Assembly: GCA_000431775.1 (NCBI GenBank)
Contig: FR888227.1
Coordinates: 71,104 to 135,103 of the forward strand
From: Clostridium sp. CAG:413
GTDB taxonomy: Bacteria; Bacillota; Clostridia; Oscillospirales; Acutalibacteraceae
DNA length: 64,000 nucleotides
Direction of reading: 5' to 3'
Translations under genes and position numbers: made by a program
Notes under the pieces: generated by a model
The model's database searches: none
What the model was told of the DNA's origin: nothing
The model's input: the letters and a program-made list of their open reading frames with translations, nothing else
Shown: piece after piece, positions 17,502 to 25,665 of the stretch
Layout: the number at the start of each line of letters is the position of its first letter
How positions within the stretch are numbered: position 1 is the first letter of the stretch

Positions 17502-18098
17502 ATGCTATACATCATATCCGCTGCGCTTGCCGCATATCTCATCGGAAGCGTCAGCTCAGCGGTGATAATCTCAAAAGCCGTCTACGGTGAGGATATCAGG
17601 AAGCACGGCAGCGGCAACGCCGGGGCGACCAACATGATGCGTATCCACGGCAAAAAGGCGGGCGCGGCAGTTCTGCTGTGCGACTTCTCAAAGGGGCTTA
17701 TATGCGTTGCGGCGGCAAAGCTGCTCACGGTTTACGGCGGTGCGCCGTGGGCGACCGTATTCGTTGCGGGATTTTTTGCCCAATTAGGGCATACTTTCCC
17801 TGTTTTCTTCGGCTTCCGAGGCGGCAAAGGGGTCGCGACAGCGGCGGGGGCGGCCTTTGCGATAATGCCGCTGACGGCTCTGCTACTCTTCGCGCTGTTT
17901 GCCGTTATCGTCGGCGCATTTCGCTTTGTTTCGCTCGCTTCCGGAGTCTGTGCGGCGCTGTATCCGCTGCTCGCCTATTTCCTGAACGGCAAGGAATACT
18001 TCGTATTCGCTGCCTGCTGCTCCGCGCTAATGGCATTAAAGCACATTCCGAATTTCATCCGCCTGCTTGACGGCAGGGAGAGCAAAATATCAAATTGA
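17502..18098 (+). CDS. plsY: Glycerol-3-phosphate acyltransferase PlsY
   Basis: A 198-residue integral membrane acyltransferase that transfers an acyl group from acyl phosphate to sn-glycerol-3-phosphate, the first step of phospholipid synthesis in Firmicutes. The catalytic signatures are visible: KHGSGNAGATNMMR at about 34-47, a Gly-rich phosphate loop, and HTFPVFFGFRGGKGVAT near 95-112. About five transmembrane helices are predicted by eye. A strong AAAGGAGGG site precedes the ATG. It is divergent from recJ. Confidence 0.95.
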   Translation: MLYIISAALAAYLIGSVSSAVIISKAVYGEDIRKHGSGNAGATNMMRIHGKKAGAAVLLCDFSKGLICVAAAKLLTVYGGAPWATVFVAGFFAQLGHTFPVFFGFRGGKGVATAAGAAFAIMPLTALLLFALFAVIVGAFRFVSLASGVCAALYPLLAYFLNGKEYFVFAACCSALMALKHIPNFIRLLDGRESKISN

Positions 18099-18307
18099 AT
18101 ACGGCTTTATCGCAGTCACTTTTCCCAAACGGACGGCGGCTGCAATTTTTTACTGTAATTTACTGTAATTGTGCATATGTTTTTTCGCCTGCAAGGCAAC
18201 CTGAGAATGTACTTTCATATAATTGAACAAACGGTAGGCTCAAAACCGCCCCGCTTTTGCGAAAAATCGAGAATTTGAGAATTCGGGCGAAAATGAGCGA
18301 AAAACTG
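18099..18307 (+). other. Intergenic stretch after plsY
   Basis: No gene is visible. It holds a weak hairpin (GCAG...CTGC followed by AATTTTTT, about 18114-18150) that may end plsY transcription, then a tandem 10-base duplication described separately. AT-rich sequence leads into the promoter of the flavoprotein operon. Confidence 0.5.
18151..18170 (+). repeat. Perfect tandem duplication of TACTGTAATT
   Basis: The 10-mer occurs twice, head to tail, without mismatch. It could be replication slippage or a paired protein-binding site; nothing in the context decides this. Confidence 0.7.
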
Positions 18308-18336
18308 TTGTTTTATCTTTGACCCTGTGATATAAT
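18308..18336 (+). promoter_or_regulatory. Promoter of the GlpA-like flavoprotein operon
   Basis: TTGTTT (18308-18313) and a perfect TATAAT (18331-18336) are 17 bases apart, about 38 bases before the first start codon, which has a GGAGG ribosome site (CGGAGGTTTT). Confidence 0.7.
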
Positions 18337-18373
18337 AGCAAACAGTAAATTATTAAACACGGAGGTTTTATCA

Positions 18374-19804
18374 ATGAACTACGATGTTGCCGTTGTAGGC
18401 GCAGGCGTTATCGGCTCGCTTATTGCAAGAGATCTCAGCCGCTACAACATCAAAATTGCCCTTATCGAGAAATGCAACGATATGGCAATGGGCACTTCAA
18501 AAGCCAACAGCGCTATCGTTCACGCCGGTTTCGACGCGAAGCCCGGCACCCTCAAAGCACGCTTCAACGTAAGAGGCACCGAGATGATGCCCGAGCTGTG
18601 CAAGACTCTCAGCGTACCGTTTAAGCCCGTCGGCTCGCTCGTCGTCGCCTTCTCAGACGATGAGATGGAGACTCTGCACGAGCTGCTCGAGAGAGGCAAG
18701 GCAAACGGCGTGCCCGGCCTTGAGATCTATGACGCAGCGAAGCTCCGCGAGGAGGAGCCTCACATCAGTGAAGAGGCCAAGGGCGCTCTCTGGGCACCCA
18801 CGGCAGGCATCGTCTGCCCCTATGAGCTGACCGTGGCAGCAGCCGAGAATGCAGTGGTCAACGGCGCGGATTTCGTGCGCAACTTTGCCGTCTCCAAAAT
18901 CGACTACGACGGCAGCGTATTCACCCTCTCAAACGGTGAAAAGGAGCTGACCGCAAAGTATGTCATCAACGCCGCCGGCGTATTCTGCGACGAGATAGCG
19001 GCGCTCATCGGCGACGATTCGATACATACCACCCCCAGAAAGGGCGAATATATGCTCTGCGACAAGTCGATAGGCTCGCTCGCAAAGCACACGATATTCC
19101 AGTGCCCCACCGATATGGGCAAGGGTGTCCTCGTCACACCGACGGTCGACGGCAACCTGCTCATCGGCCCGAGCGCGCTTGACATCGAGGATAAGACCGA
19201 CGTTTCCACCACCTCGAGCGCACTCGCCGAGATCCTTGTCACGGCTAAGAAATCCGTCCCCTGCCTCACCACGAGAGAGGTCATCACCTCCTTCGCGGGT
19301 CTCAGAGCGCACTGCGACAGAGACGATTTCATCATTGAGCCGAGCGAGAAGAACGACAAATTCATCAACGTCGCCGGCATTGAATCCCCCGGCCTCTCCT
19401 CCGCGCCCGCGATTGCCGAGTATGTCGCCGATATGCTTGCAAAGGCTATGAGCGCCGAGAAGAAGGACGGCTTCAAGCCCGACAGAGCGGAGCCCGTCCG
19501 TTTCAGACACATGAGCAACGACGAGCGCAAGGCTCTCATTGAGAAGAACCCCGCTTACGGCAGGATAATCTGCCGCTGCGAGACGATAACCGAGGGCGAG
19601 ATCCTCGACGCCATCCACGCACCCGCCGGCGCAAGAGACGTTGACGGCGTTAAGCGCAGGACGAGAGCGGGCATGGGTCGCTGCCAGGGCGGCTTCTGCG
19701 GCTCCAAGGTCGTTGAGCTGCTTGCAAGAGAGCTGGGCGTTGAGATCAACGAGATAACCAAATTCGGCGGCGGCTCAAAAATCCTTTATGACAGAACAAA
19801 GTGA
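18374..19804 (+). CDS. FAD-dependent oxidoreductase, glycerol-3-phosphate dehydrogenase GlpA-like, with C-terminal BFD [2Fe-2S] domain
   Basis: A 476-residue protein. Residues 1-360 form a DAO-type flavoprotein (VVGAGVIGSLIARDL FAD loop at the start, VINAAGVFCDEIA). The C-terminal part is a bacterioferredoxin-like Fe-S domain with cysteines at about 400, 402, 437 and 442 (CRC...GRCQGGFC). Family knowledge points to oxidation of glycerol-3-phosphate or a 2-hydroxyacid with electrons passed to the partner flavoprotein. It is the first gene of a three-gene operon whose order matches anaerobic glp-type clusters; no glycerol kinase or facilitator is nearby, so the substrate is inferred. Confidence 0.85.
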   Translation: MNYDVAVVGAGVIGSLIARDLSRYNIKIALIEKCNDMAMGTSKANSAIVHAGFDAKPGTLKARFNVRGTEMMPELCKTLSVPFKPVGSLVVAFSDDEMETLHELLERGKANGVPGLEIYDAAKLREEEPHISEEAKGALWAPTAGIVCPYELTVAAAENAVVNGADFVRNFAVSKIDYDGSVFTLSNGEKELTAKYVINAAGVFCDEIAALIGDDSIHTTPRKGEYMLCDKSIGSLAKHTIFQCPTDMGKGVLVTPTVDGNLLIGPSALDIEDKTDVSTTSSALAEILVTAKKSVPCLTTREVITSFAGLRAHCDRDDFIIEPSEKNDKFINVAGIESPGLSSAPAIAEYVADMLAKAMSAEKKDGFKPDRAEPVRFRHMSNDERKALIEKNPAYGRIICRCETITEGEILDAIHAPAGARDVDGVKRRTRAGMGRCQGGFCGSKVVELLARELGVEINEITKFGGGSKILYDRTK

Positions 19805-19814
19805 GGCGGAAAAT

Positions 19815-21068
19815 ATGCTTAATTATGATATAGTTGTAATCGGCGGAGGTCCCGCAGGCATGGCTGCCGCACTCAAGGCAAAGGAATGCGGCGTTGACAG
19901 CATACTCATCCTCGAGAGAGCCGAGACCCTCGGCGGCATCCTCGAGCAGTGCATACATACCGGCTTCGGCCTTCATTACTTCGGCGAGGAGCTCTCCGGC
20001 CCCGAATACGCCGACAGATTCATTCAGCTCGTCAACGAGCAGGGCATTGAATACAAGACCGACACAATGGCTCTCCAGATAACCGAGGATAACATCGTCT
20101 ACGCCTGCAACAAGACCGACGGTCTGCTTGAGATTCAGGCTAAGGCTATCATCCTCGCAATGGGCTGCCGCGAACGCCCCAGAGGAGCGCTTAACATCGC
20201 GGGCACCAGAGCCTCGGGCGTTATGAGCGCCGGCACGGCTCAGAAATATGTCAATATCGACGGCTATATGCCCGGCAAAAAGGTCGTCATACTCGGCTCG
20301 GGCGATATCGGCCTTATCATGGCTCGCCGCATGACCCTTGAGGGCGCGGAAGTCAAGGTAGTCTGCGAGCTTATGCCCTATTCCAGCGGCCTGACGAGAA
20401 ACATCGTCCAGTGCCTCAACGATTTCGATATCCCCCTGCGTCTGAGCTGCACCGTTATCGAGGTTCACGGTAAGGACAGAGTCGAGGGCGTTACCATCGC
20501 CGATGTCGACGAGAATCGCAGACCCATCAAGGGCACGGAGCAGTATATCGAATGCGACACTCTCATGCTTTCGGTCGGTCTTATCCCCGAGAACGAGCTT
20601 ACCAGAGCTGTCGGCATCCAGCTTGACCACGTCACCAACGGCGCCGTGGTCGACGAATTCAGAGAGACCTCCCACAAGGGCGTTTTCGCCTGCGGCAACG
20701 TGCTGCACGTCCACGACCTTGTCGACTATGTTACCCTCGAGAGCCAGACGGCCGGCGAGGGCGCGGCAAGATATGTGCTCGGCAAGACCGGCGAGCATGA
20801 ATACGTCAAGACCAAGGGCGTGAACGGCGTGCGCTACATAGTGCCTCAGAAGGTCGATATCAAGAATGACGACGATGTGAAGCTCTACTTCAGAGTCGGT
20901 CAGACTTATAAGAACGCCAAGGTCGTCGTTAAATATAACGGCGAAGAGATCCTCAGCCGCAAGAGACCCAGACTCGCCCCCGGCGAAATGGAAAACGTCG
21001 TTATCAAGAACGACGTGCTCAAGGGCTTTGCAGCCGACGGCGTTATAGAAATTTCGGTGGAGGGTTGA
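19815..21068 (+). CDS. NAD(P)/FAD-dependent oxidoreductase (pyridine nucleotide-disulfide fold)
   Basis: A 417-residue two-dinucleotide-fold flavoprotein: FAD loop VVIGGGPAGMAAALKA at the N-terminus, a middle NAD(P) loop VVILGSGDIGLIMARRM, and the GVFACGNVLHVHDLVD flavin block. The ATG at 19815 with GAGG eight bases upstream is preferred over an in-frame ATG at 19788 inside the previous gene. It likely reoxidises the GlpA-like enzyme against NAD(P)+, as in related three-gene anaerobic glycerol-3-phosphate dehydrogenase sets. About 90 C-terminal residues form a separate small beta domain with SRKRPRLAPGEM. Confidence 0.85.
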   Translation: MLNYDIVVIGGGPAGMAAALKAKECGVDSILILERAETLGGILEQCIHTGFGLHYFGEELSGPEYADRFIQLVNEQGIEYKTDTMALQITEDNIVYACNKTDGLLEIQAKAIILAMGCRERPRGALNIAGTRASGVMSAGTAQKYVNIDGYMPGKKVVILGSGDIGLIMARRMTLEGAEVKVVCELMPYSSGLTRNIVQCLNDFDIPLRLSCTVIEVHGKDRVEGVTIADVDENRRPIKGTEQYIECDTLMLSVGLIPENELTRAVGIQLDHVTNGAVVDEFRETSHKGVFACGNVLHVHDLVDYVTLESQTAGEGAARYVLGKTGEHEYVKTKGVNGVRYIVPQKVDIKNDDDVKLYFRVGQTYKNAKVVVKYNGEEILSRKRPRLAPGEMENVVIKNDVLKGFAADGVIEISVEG

Positions 21069-21071
21069 TTT

Positions 21072-21437
21072 ATGCAGAAGAATATTATTTGCGTGGCCTG
21101 CCCCATGGGCTGCGGCATAACCGTTGAACTCAGCGACAGCGGCGAGATACTTTCCGTCACAGGCAACACCTGTAAGAGAGGCGACGCCTATGCAAGAAGC
21201 GAATGCACCAATCCCGTCAGGAGCCTTGCGACTACCGTTAAGGTCGACGGCGGCATTCACAATGTGGTCCCCTGCAAATCGGCGGGTCCCCTGCCCAAGG
21301 GCATGATCATGGACTGCATGAAGACGGTCAACGCCACGGAAGTCAAAGCGCCCGTCAAGCTCGGCGATATCCTCATTGAGAATATCTGCGGCACCGGAGT
21401 CAACATCGTAGCTACCAACCACTGCCCCTGCAAGTAA
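21072..21437 (+). CDS. DUF1667 Fe-S type protein
   Basis: A 121-residue DUF1667 protein, regularly found with GlpA/GlpB-like flavoproteins in anaerobes. The N-terminus has CVACPMGC (C7, C10, C14), then TCKRGDAYARSEC, so four cysteines could hold an Fe-S cluster, and a late NICGTGVNIVATNHCPC tail. It probably works as an electron-transfer subunit or chaperone of the complex. It starts 3 bases after the previous stop and is followed by a terminator. Confidence 0.9.
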   Translation: MQKNIICVACPMGCGITVELSDSGEILSVTGNTCKRGDAYARSECTNPVRSLATTVKVDGGIHNVVPCKSAGPLPKGMIMDCMKTVNATEVKAPVKLGDILIENICGTGVNIVATNHCPCK

Positions 21438-21454
21438 GGCTTTTTAAGTCTTTC

Positions 21455-21492
21455 GGCACGCCGAAAATCAGCTTTTTCGGCGTGCCTGTTTT
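21455..21492 (+). terminator. Terminator of the flavoprotein operon
   Basis: GGCACGCCGAAA pairs with TTTCGGCGTGCC (12-bp stem, 8-base loop), followed by TGTTTTG. It lies 17 bases after the DUF1667 stop. Confidence 0.85.
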
Positions 21493-21538
21493 GCGCCCTT
21501 TTGAGCGGCGGATTTAATCGTATGTCACGGGGTCAAAT

Positions 21539-21557
21539 AGTAACAAAATTTGTTACT
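21539..21557. promoter_or_regulatory. 19-bp perfect inverted repeat, putative operator
   Basis: AGTAACAAA and TTTGTTACT are exact reverse complements around a single central A. The site lies 20 bases upstream of the -35 box of the surface-acylation operon and about 80 bases before its first start codon. The form suits a dimeric repressor or activator. No T-run makes a terminator unlikely. Confidence 0.5.
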
Positions 21558-21577
21558 GAATTTTAACAGTTTTTTAA

Positions 21578-21606
21578 TTGAATATGAGAATTGTTTAAGG
21601 TAAAAT
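21578..21606 (+). promoter_or_regulatory. Promoter of the surface-acylation operon
   Basis: TTGAAT (21578-21583) and TAAAAT (21601-21606) are spaced by 17 bases, about 33 bases upstream of the first start codon. Confidence 0.65.
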
Positions 21607-21639
21607 TAGTTTACAAAACAGTGTGGGGATGTATATATT

Positions 21640-22563
21640 ATGCAGAAGAGTTCTATAGTCAAAATAATTTTGTCAATTCTCGCCGCAGCGGCAATCATTT
21701 TCGGAGTTGTCGTCGGCATTAAACATATATCGGATAATAAAAGAGAGGATACAAGCGGCACTTCGACCTCGCAGAGCGGCGAATCCTCCTCAGATGAATC
21801 GGGCACCGCCGATCAGGCTCAGGCCTCAACGGCGGGCGAGACCGAGACCGAGACCGAAACCACGGCGGCCGCAACCACAAAGGCGGATAAAACGACCACA
21901 GGCAAACACACAAAGCCGCCCAAGACCACCAAGACGCCGAAGACCGAAAAGACCACCAAGCGCAGCGGCTCATCAGGCGGCAAAGAGACCATGACCTATC
22001 ACGACATGGATTACTCCTGCTTCGATGACTGCGCCTTTATCGGTAATTCGCGAGTGCTCGACCTCAAGAATTACGGCCTTGCCGAGAATGTCTATGCGAG
22101 CGTCGGTTTGACGGTCGACACGGTATTCACCGAGAAAGCCTCAGGCAGCAGCGTCGTTATAATCGACGAGCTCAAGGGCAAGCATTTCAAGAAGGTTTTC
22201 CTGATGTTCGGCGATAACGAATGCGGCTGGCCGAATACAAGCGTTTTCATCAAGAGATACGCCAAGGTAATAGCGGCGGTCAGGGAGAGAGTGCCCGAAG
22301 CGGAGATCTATCTGCAATCTGTGCTGCCCATCAGCAGAGCCGCCGACGCAAAGAACGAATACGGCTGCAACAATGCGGCGATAAAAAAAGTCAACGAAGC
22401 GATAAAGCAGCTCGCCAAGGATGAAGGCGTGCGTTACATAAACCCCGCCGCCTCAATGACCGATTCCCAGGGCTTCCTGCCCGACGAAGCGGCGAGCGAC
22501 GGAGTGCATCTGAGAAAGAAATACTGCCGCATCTGGCTCAACTACTTAGCTGATAATATGTGA
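21640..22563 (+). CDS. Membrane-anchored SGNH/GDSL-like hydrolase
   Basis: A 307-residue protein. A transmembrane anchor lies at about 8-27. Residues 38-110 are a low-complexity Thr/Lys/Glu/Pro linker (TETETE, KTTKTPKTEKTTK) of the kind used to span the wall. From about 125 an SGNH domain appears: FIGNSR (Ser block), FGDNECGWP (Gly/Asn block) and DGVHLRKKY (Asp-His block near 290). This suggests an extracytoplasmic esterase or acetyltransferase partner acting on wall or surface glycans. It heads the operon with the MBOAT and DHHW proteins. Confidence 0.8.
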   Translation: MQKSSIVKIILSILAAAAIIFGVVVGIKHISDNKREDTSGTSTSQSGESSSDESGTADQAQASTAGETETETETTAAATTKADKTTTGKHTKPPKTTKTPKTEKTTKRSGSSGGKETMTYHDMDYSCFDDCAFIGNSRVLDLKNYGLAENVYASVGLTVDTVFTEKASGSSVVIIDELKGKHFKKVFLMFGDNECGWPNTSVFIKRYAKVIAAVRERVPEAEIYLQSVLPISRAADAKNEYGCNNAAIKKVNEAIKQLAKDEGVRYINPAASMTDSQGFLPDEAASDGVHLRKKYCRIWLNYLADNM

Positions 22564-22576
22564 TATGGGGGAAGAA

Positions 22577-23041
22577 ATGATGAAGAAATTTACGGCGCTT
22601 ATACTTGCCGCGATCATTGCGGCTCTGCTTTGCAGCTGCTCCGGCGGCAAGACCCTGCCCGATGCCCCGACTTTGGCGGCGGCTCTCGCAAGCGGACTTG
22701 ATTTTGACGAAGAGCTTGAGGACAGCGGCGCAGATATCGCCTACTCCTTCTACGGCGTCGACGAGGCTCAGTGCAAGAGCGCGGCTCTCTATAAAGGCAG
22801 CAGTGCGTCGGTCGACGAGGTCGCCGTATTTGAATGCGTTGACGCCGACGCAGCGAACGCTGTCGCAGCCCTTGCGAGCGAGAGGCAGCAGTATCTGCAC
22901 GACGGCTACAGCAACTACGGCCCCGAGCAGGTGCCGAAGATTGATTCGGGCGTTATCAAGGCAGTCGGCAACACCGTTATATTCTGCATCAGCAACTCAC
23001 CCGAGAAGATAGATTCGATCATAGACGCGTCCCGCAAATAA
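22577..23041 (+). CDS. DUF4358 lipoprotein
   Basis: A lipoprotein of about 154 residues. The signal segment KKFTALILAAIIAALLCSCSGG ends in a lipobox (LLCSC or LCSC), so the mature protein is tethered outside the membrane. The rest matches the small DUF4358 domain, of unknown function and frequent in Clostridia. Two adjacent ATG codons (22577 and 22580) follow GGGGGA; an ATG at 22565 overlaps that ribosome site and is rejected. It begins 13 bases after the SGNH gene and is followed 17 bases later by the MBOAT gene. Confidence 0.82.
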   Translation: MMKKFTALILAAIIAALLCSCSGGKTLPDAPTLAAALASGLDFDEELEDSGADIAYSFYGVDEAQCKSAALYKGSSASVDEVAVFECVDADAANAVAALASERQQYLHDGYSNYGPEQVPKIDSGVIKAVGNTVIFCISNSPEKIDSIIDASRK

Positions 23042-23058
23042 TCACGGAGAAGTAATTT

Positions 23059-24453
23059 ATGGTTTTTTCTGATTCTGTTTTCCTCTTCATGTTTTTGCCG
23101 CTGACGCTTGCCGTCTATTACGCGGTTCCGTTCGCTTTCAAAAATACAGTTTTGTTTCTTACCGGCTTGCTCTTTTACGCATGGGGCGAGCCGGTTTATG
23201 TGCTTATAATGCTGCTCTCCACCGCCATCGACTACTGCGCCGGGCGGTTAATGGATCGCTTTGATTCAAACAAAAATATACGCAAGGCTACTTTGCTCGT
23301 ATCGGTGGTGATGAATCTCTCGCTGCTCGGTATATTCAAATACGGCAGCTTCTTCATCGGCAGCGTGAACGGCATATTCGGCTCGGCTATCCCCGACCCC
23401 GGCCTGCCGCTCCCGATAGGTATCAGCTTCTTCACCTTCCAGTCGATGTCATACACCATCGACCTCTATCGCAGGAATATCAAGGTGCAGAAGAATTTCA
23501 TCGACTTTGCCGCCTTTGTCACCATGTTCCCGCAGATAGTGGCGGGGCCGATAGTCCGCTATGAGGATGTCTCGGCTCAGCTCGCCTGCCGCAGGATCGA
23601 CCTCAGTAGCATGAGCGACGGCATAACCAGATTCGTCTGCGGCATGTGCAAAAAGGTGCTCATTGCGAACTCTATAGGCGCGCTTTGGACCGACGTCAAG
23701 GCGCAGGACTACGCCTCCATGCCCGCCGCCACGGCTTGGCTCGGCATTGCGGCGTTCACCTTGCAGATATACTTTGATTTCTCAGGCTACAGCGATATGG
23801 CGATAGGCCTCGGCAAGATGCTGGGCTTCGACTTCCCCGAGAATTTCCGCTATCCTTACAATTCAAAGAGCATCGCCGAATTTTGGCGCAGGTGGCATAT
23901 CACGCTCGGCGACTGGTTCAAGAGCTATGTCTATTTCCCGCTCGGCGGCAGCAGAGGCAGCACGGCGGCGACAATACGCAACACCCTCATCGTGTGGCTG
24001 CTCACCGGTCTTTGGCACGGTGCAAGCTGGAATTTCATCCTCTGGGGTCTTTATTACGGCGTGCTTATAATACTTGAGAAATTCATATTCAGGCGCCTGC
24101 TCGAACGCACTCCGTCCGCCCTACGGCACATTCTCATGATGCTTGCCGTCGTATTCGGCTGGGTTATGTTCGAGATAACCTCCCCTGCCTCGGAGCTTGA
24201 ATTCGTCAAGGCGATGCTCGGCTTCGGCGGCTCGTTTGCAAATTCGTTCACGCTCAATGCGCTGCACAATTACGCTGTCACATTCATCGCGGCAATCGCA
24301 ATCTCCACGGGCATCCCGCTGAAAATGTGCAAGAAACTGCCCGAGAAGCGCGCGGACACCCTCTCGCTCGTAGGCGAAGCTGCGGGCATGACCGCCTGCA
24401 TAGCCTGCCTTGTTGACTCGGGCTACAACCCGTTCTTATACTTCAATTTCTAA
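23059..24453 (+). CDS. MBOAT family membrane-bound O-acyltransferase (AlgI-like)
   Basis: A 464-residue polytopic membrane protein of the AlgI/DltB/PatA group, which moves acyl groups across the membrane to extracytoplasmic polysaccharides. Diagnostic stretches: FYAWGEP near 33, LPIGISFFTFQSMSY near 116, FWRRWHITLGDWFKSYVYFPLGG near 275 and the catalytic-His motif GLWHGASWNFILWG near 315. With the DHHW/AlgJ-like protein following it forms the usual two-component O-acetylation machine. dlt genes are absent, so a surface glycan rather than teichoic-acid alanylation is the inferred target. Confidence 0.93.
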   Translation: MVFSDSVFLFMFLPLTLAVYYAVPFAFKNTVLFLTGLLFYAWGEPVYVLIMLLSTAIDYCAGRLMDRFDSNKNIRKATLLVSVVMNLSLLGIFKYGSFFIGSVNGIFGSAIPDPGLPLPIGISFFTFQSMSYTIDLYRRNIKVQKNFIDFAAFVTMFPQIVAGPIVRYEDVSAQLACRRIDLSSMSDGITRFVCGMCKKVLIANSIGALWTDVKAQDYASMPAATAWLGIAAFTLQIYFDFSGYSDMAIGLGKMLGFDFPENFRYPYNSKSIAEFWRRWHITLGDWFKSYVYFPLGGSRGSTAATIRNTLIVWLLTGLWHGASWNFILWGLYYGVLIILEKFIFRRLLERTPSALRHILMMLAVVFGWVMFEITSPASELEFVKAMLGFGGSFANSFTLNALHNYAVTFIAAIAISTGIPLKMCKKLPEKRADTLSLVGEAAGMTACIACLVDSGYNPFLYFNF

Positions 24454-24465
24454 GGGGGTGCAGGT

Positions 24466-25560
24466 ATGAAAACAAAGTTTCTCAGAATTATACTATTTTT
24501 CCTCGTGATCCTCATCATCCCTGCTTTCACCCTTTTCGGCAAAAAAGAGAGCGTCAGCTACAACGAGAATAAAACGCTTGCCGAGATGCCGAAGCTCAGC
24601 TTTGAGAGCTGGAAAAACCGCACCTTTATGGACGGGTTGAGCGACTTTTTCTCCGACCATTTCGTCTGCCGCGAGGGCTTCATCAGGCTCAAAAACACCG
24701 CCGACAAGCTGATAGGCAAGGATGAGATAAAGGGCGTTTATGAATTTAACGGCTCGCTCATACAGCTTTTCCGCAACGGAACGCCAAATATAACCGACAA
24801 AAACCTGCGCACGATCAATTCATTTGCCGAGAAAGCGGGCGAAGCTCCCGTGTATTTCGTTCCGGTCGTGACGGCGCAGGAGAAATTCAAGGCGGAGCTG
24901 CCGAAATATCTTGACCTTGACGACGAGGGCGAATACGTCGCCTACTGCAAGAGCAAGCTCAAGGGCGTTGAAACTCTCGATATCAGCGAAGCGGTGCTCG
25001 GCGAGGATTACGCCTATTACCGCACCGACCACCATTGGACATCCAACGCGGCATACGCCGCTTATCTTGCGCTCGGTAAGCCTCTGAGCTACGAGCCGAG
25101 GGAGCTTGAGCCTCAGGTGATGAGCGACAGCTTTAAGGGCACTCTTTACTCCAAAACGCTGAACGAAAGCATCAAAGCGGATGAGATTATCCGTTACGGC
25201 GGCGAAAGTCGGGCGACCCTCACCGTCGGCGGCAAGAGCAGCCCGCTTTATTGCCCTGAACGCCTTGGCGAGAAGGATAAGTATTTATACTTCCTCGGCG
25301 GCAATTACGGCATATGCACCGTGACGAACGAAAAAGTTCAAGGCGGCAAGCTGCTGATGATAAAGGACAGTTACGCTAACTGCCTTGTTCCCCTGCTGGC
25401 GGAGCATTTCTCCGAGATAACGCTGATCGACACGAGATATTGCAGCCAGGGCGACATCGCCTCGCTCGACCTCGCGGAGTATGACGAGATAGTGATACTT
25501 TTCAATGTCAGCGGCTTCTCACAGGAGCGCAGCCTTTCGCTGCTCGACATGATCAAATAA
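24466..25560 (+). CDS. DHHW family protein (AlgJ/AlgX-like SGNH acetyltransferase partner)
   Basis: A 364-residue protein with an N-terminal signal anchor (about 4-24, LRIILFFLVILIIPAF). The extracytoplasmic domain carries the name-giving YYRTDHHWTSNAAY block near 184-197 and a Ser-containing IKDSYANCLVPLL block near 300, the pair that forms the AlgJ/AlgX catalytic site. These proteins accept acetyl groups from the MBOAT partner and place them on polysaccharide. It lies 12 bases after the MBOAT gene and is closed by a strong terminator. Confidence 0.9.
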   Translation: MKTKFLRIILFFLVILIIPAFTLFGKKESVSYNENKTLAEMPKLSFESWKNRTFMDGLSDFFSDHFVCREGFIRLKNTADKLIGKDEIKGVYEFNGSLIQLFRNGTPNITDKNLRTINSFAEKAGEAPVYFVPVVTAQEKFKAELPKYLDLDDEGEYVAYCKSKLKGVETLDISEAVLGEDYAYYRTDHHWTSNAAYAAYLALGKPLSYEPRELEPQVMSDSFKGTLYSKTLNESIKADEIIRYGGESRATLTVGGKSSPLYCPERLGEKDKYLYFLGGNYGICTVTNEKVQGGKLLMIKDSYANCLVPLLAEHFSEITLIDTRYCSQGDIASLDLAEYDEIVILFNVSGFSQERSLSLLDMIK

Positions 25561-25572
25561 TTAAATAAAGCT

Positions 25573-25620
25573 GCGGGCTGCTGCAAGTGACCGAAATCAC
25601 AGGCAGCAGCCCGCATTTTA
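25573..25620 (+). terminator. Terminator of the surface-acylation operon
   Basis: A perfect 12-bp stem, GCGGGCTGCTGC with GCAGCAGCCCGC, with an 18-base loop and ATTTTATAT tail, follows the DHHW stop. Confidence 0.85.
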
Positions 25621-25631
25621 TATCCTAAAGC

Positions 25632-25661
25632 CTAAAAATGCCCCGCTTCGAGGCGGGGCAT
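25632..25661 (-). terminator. Terminator of the YfcC operon
   Basis: ATGCCCCGC and GCGGGGCAT (9-10 bp stem around TTCGA) are followed on the minus strand by TTTTTAGG, 4 bases after the YfcC stop. It stands back to back with the plus-strand terminator. Confidence 0.85.
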
Positions 25662-25665
25662 CAGC

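Noticed and set aside
18151-18170. Start of a CRISPR or other array
   Set aside because: Only two 10-base copies in direct contact, no spacers and no cas genes in the window.
19746-21422. A 558-codon minus-strand frame across the flavoprotein operon
   Set aside because: Antisense to three well-recognised genes; composition is the mirror of their codons; no ribosome site or domain.
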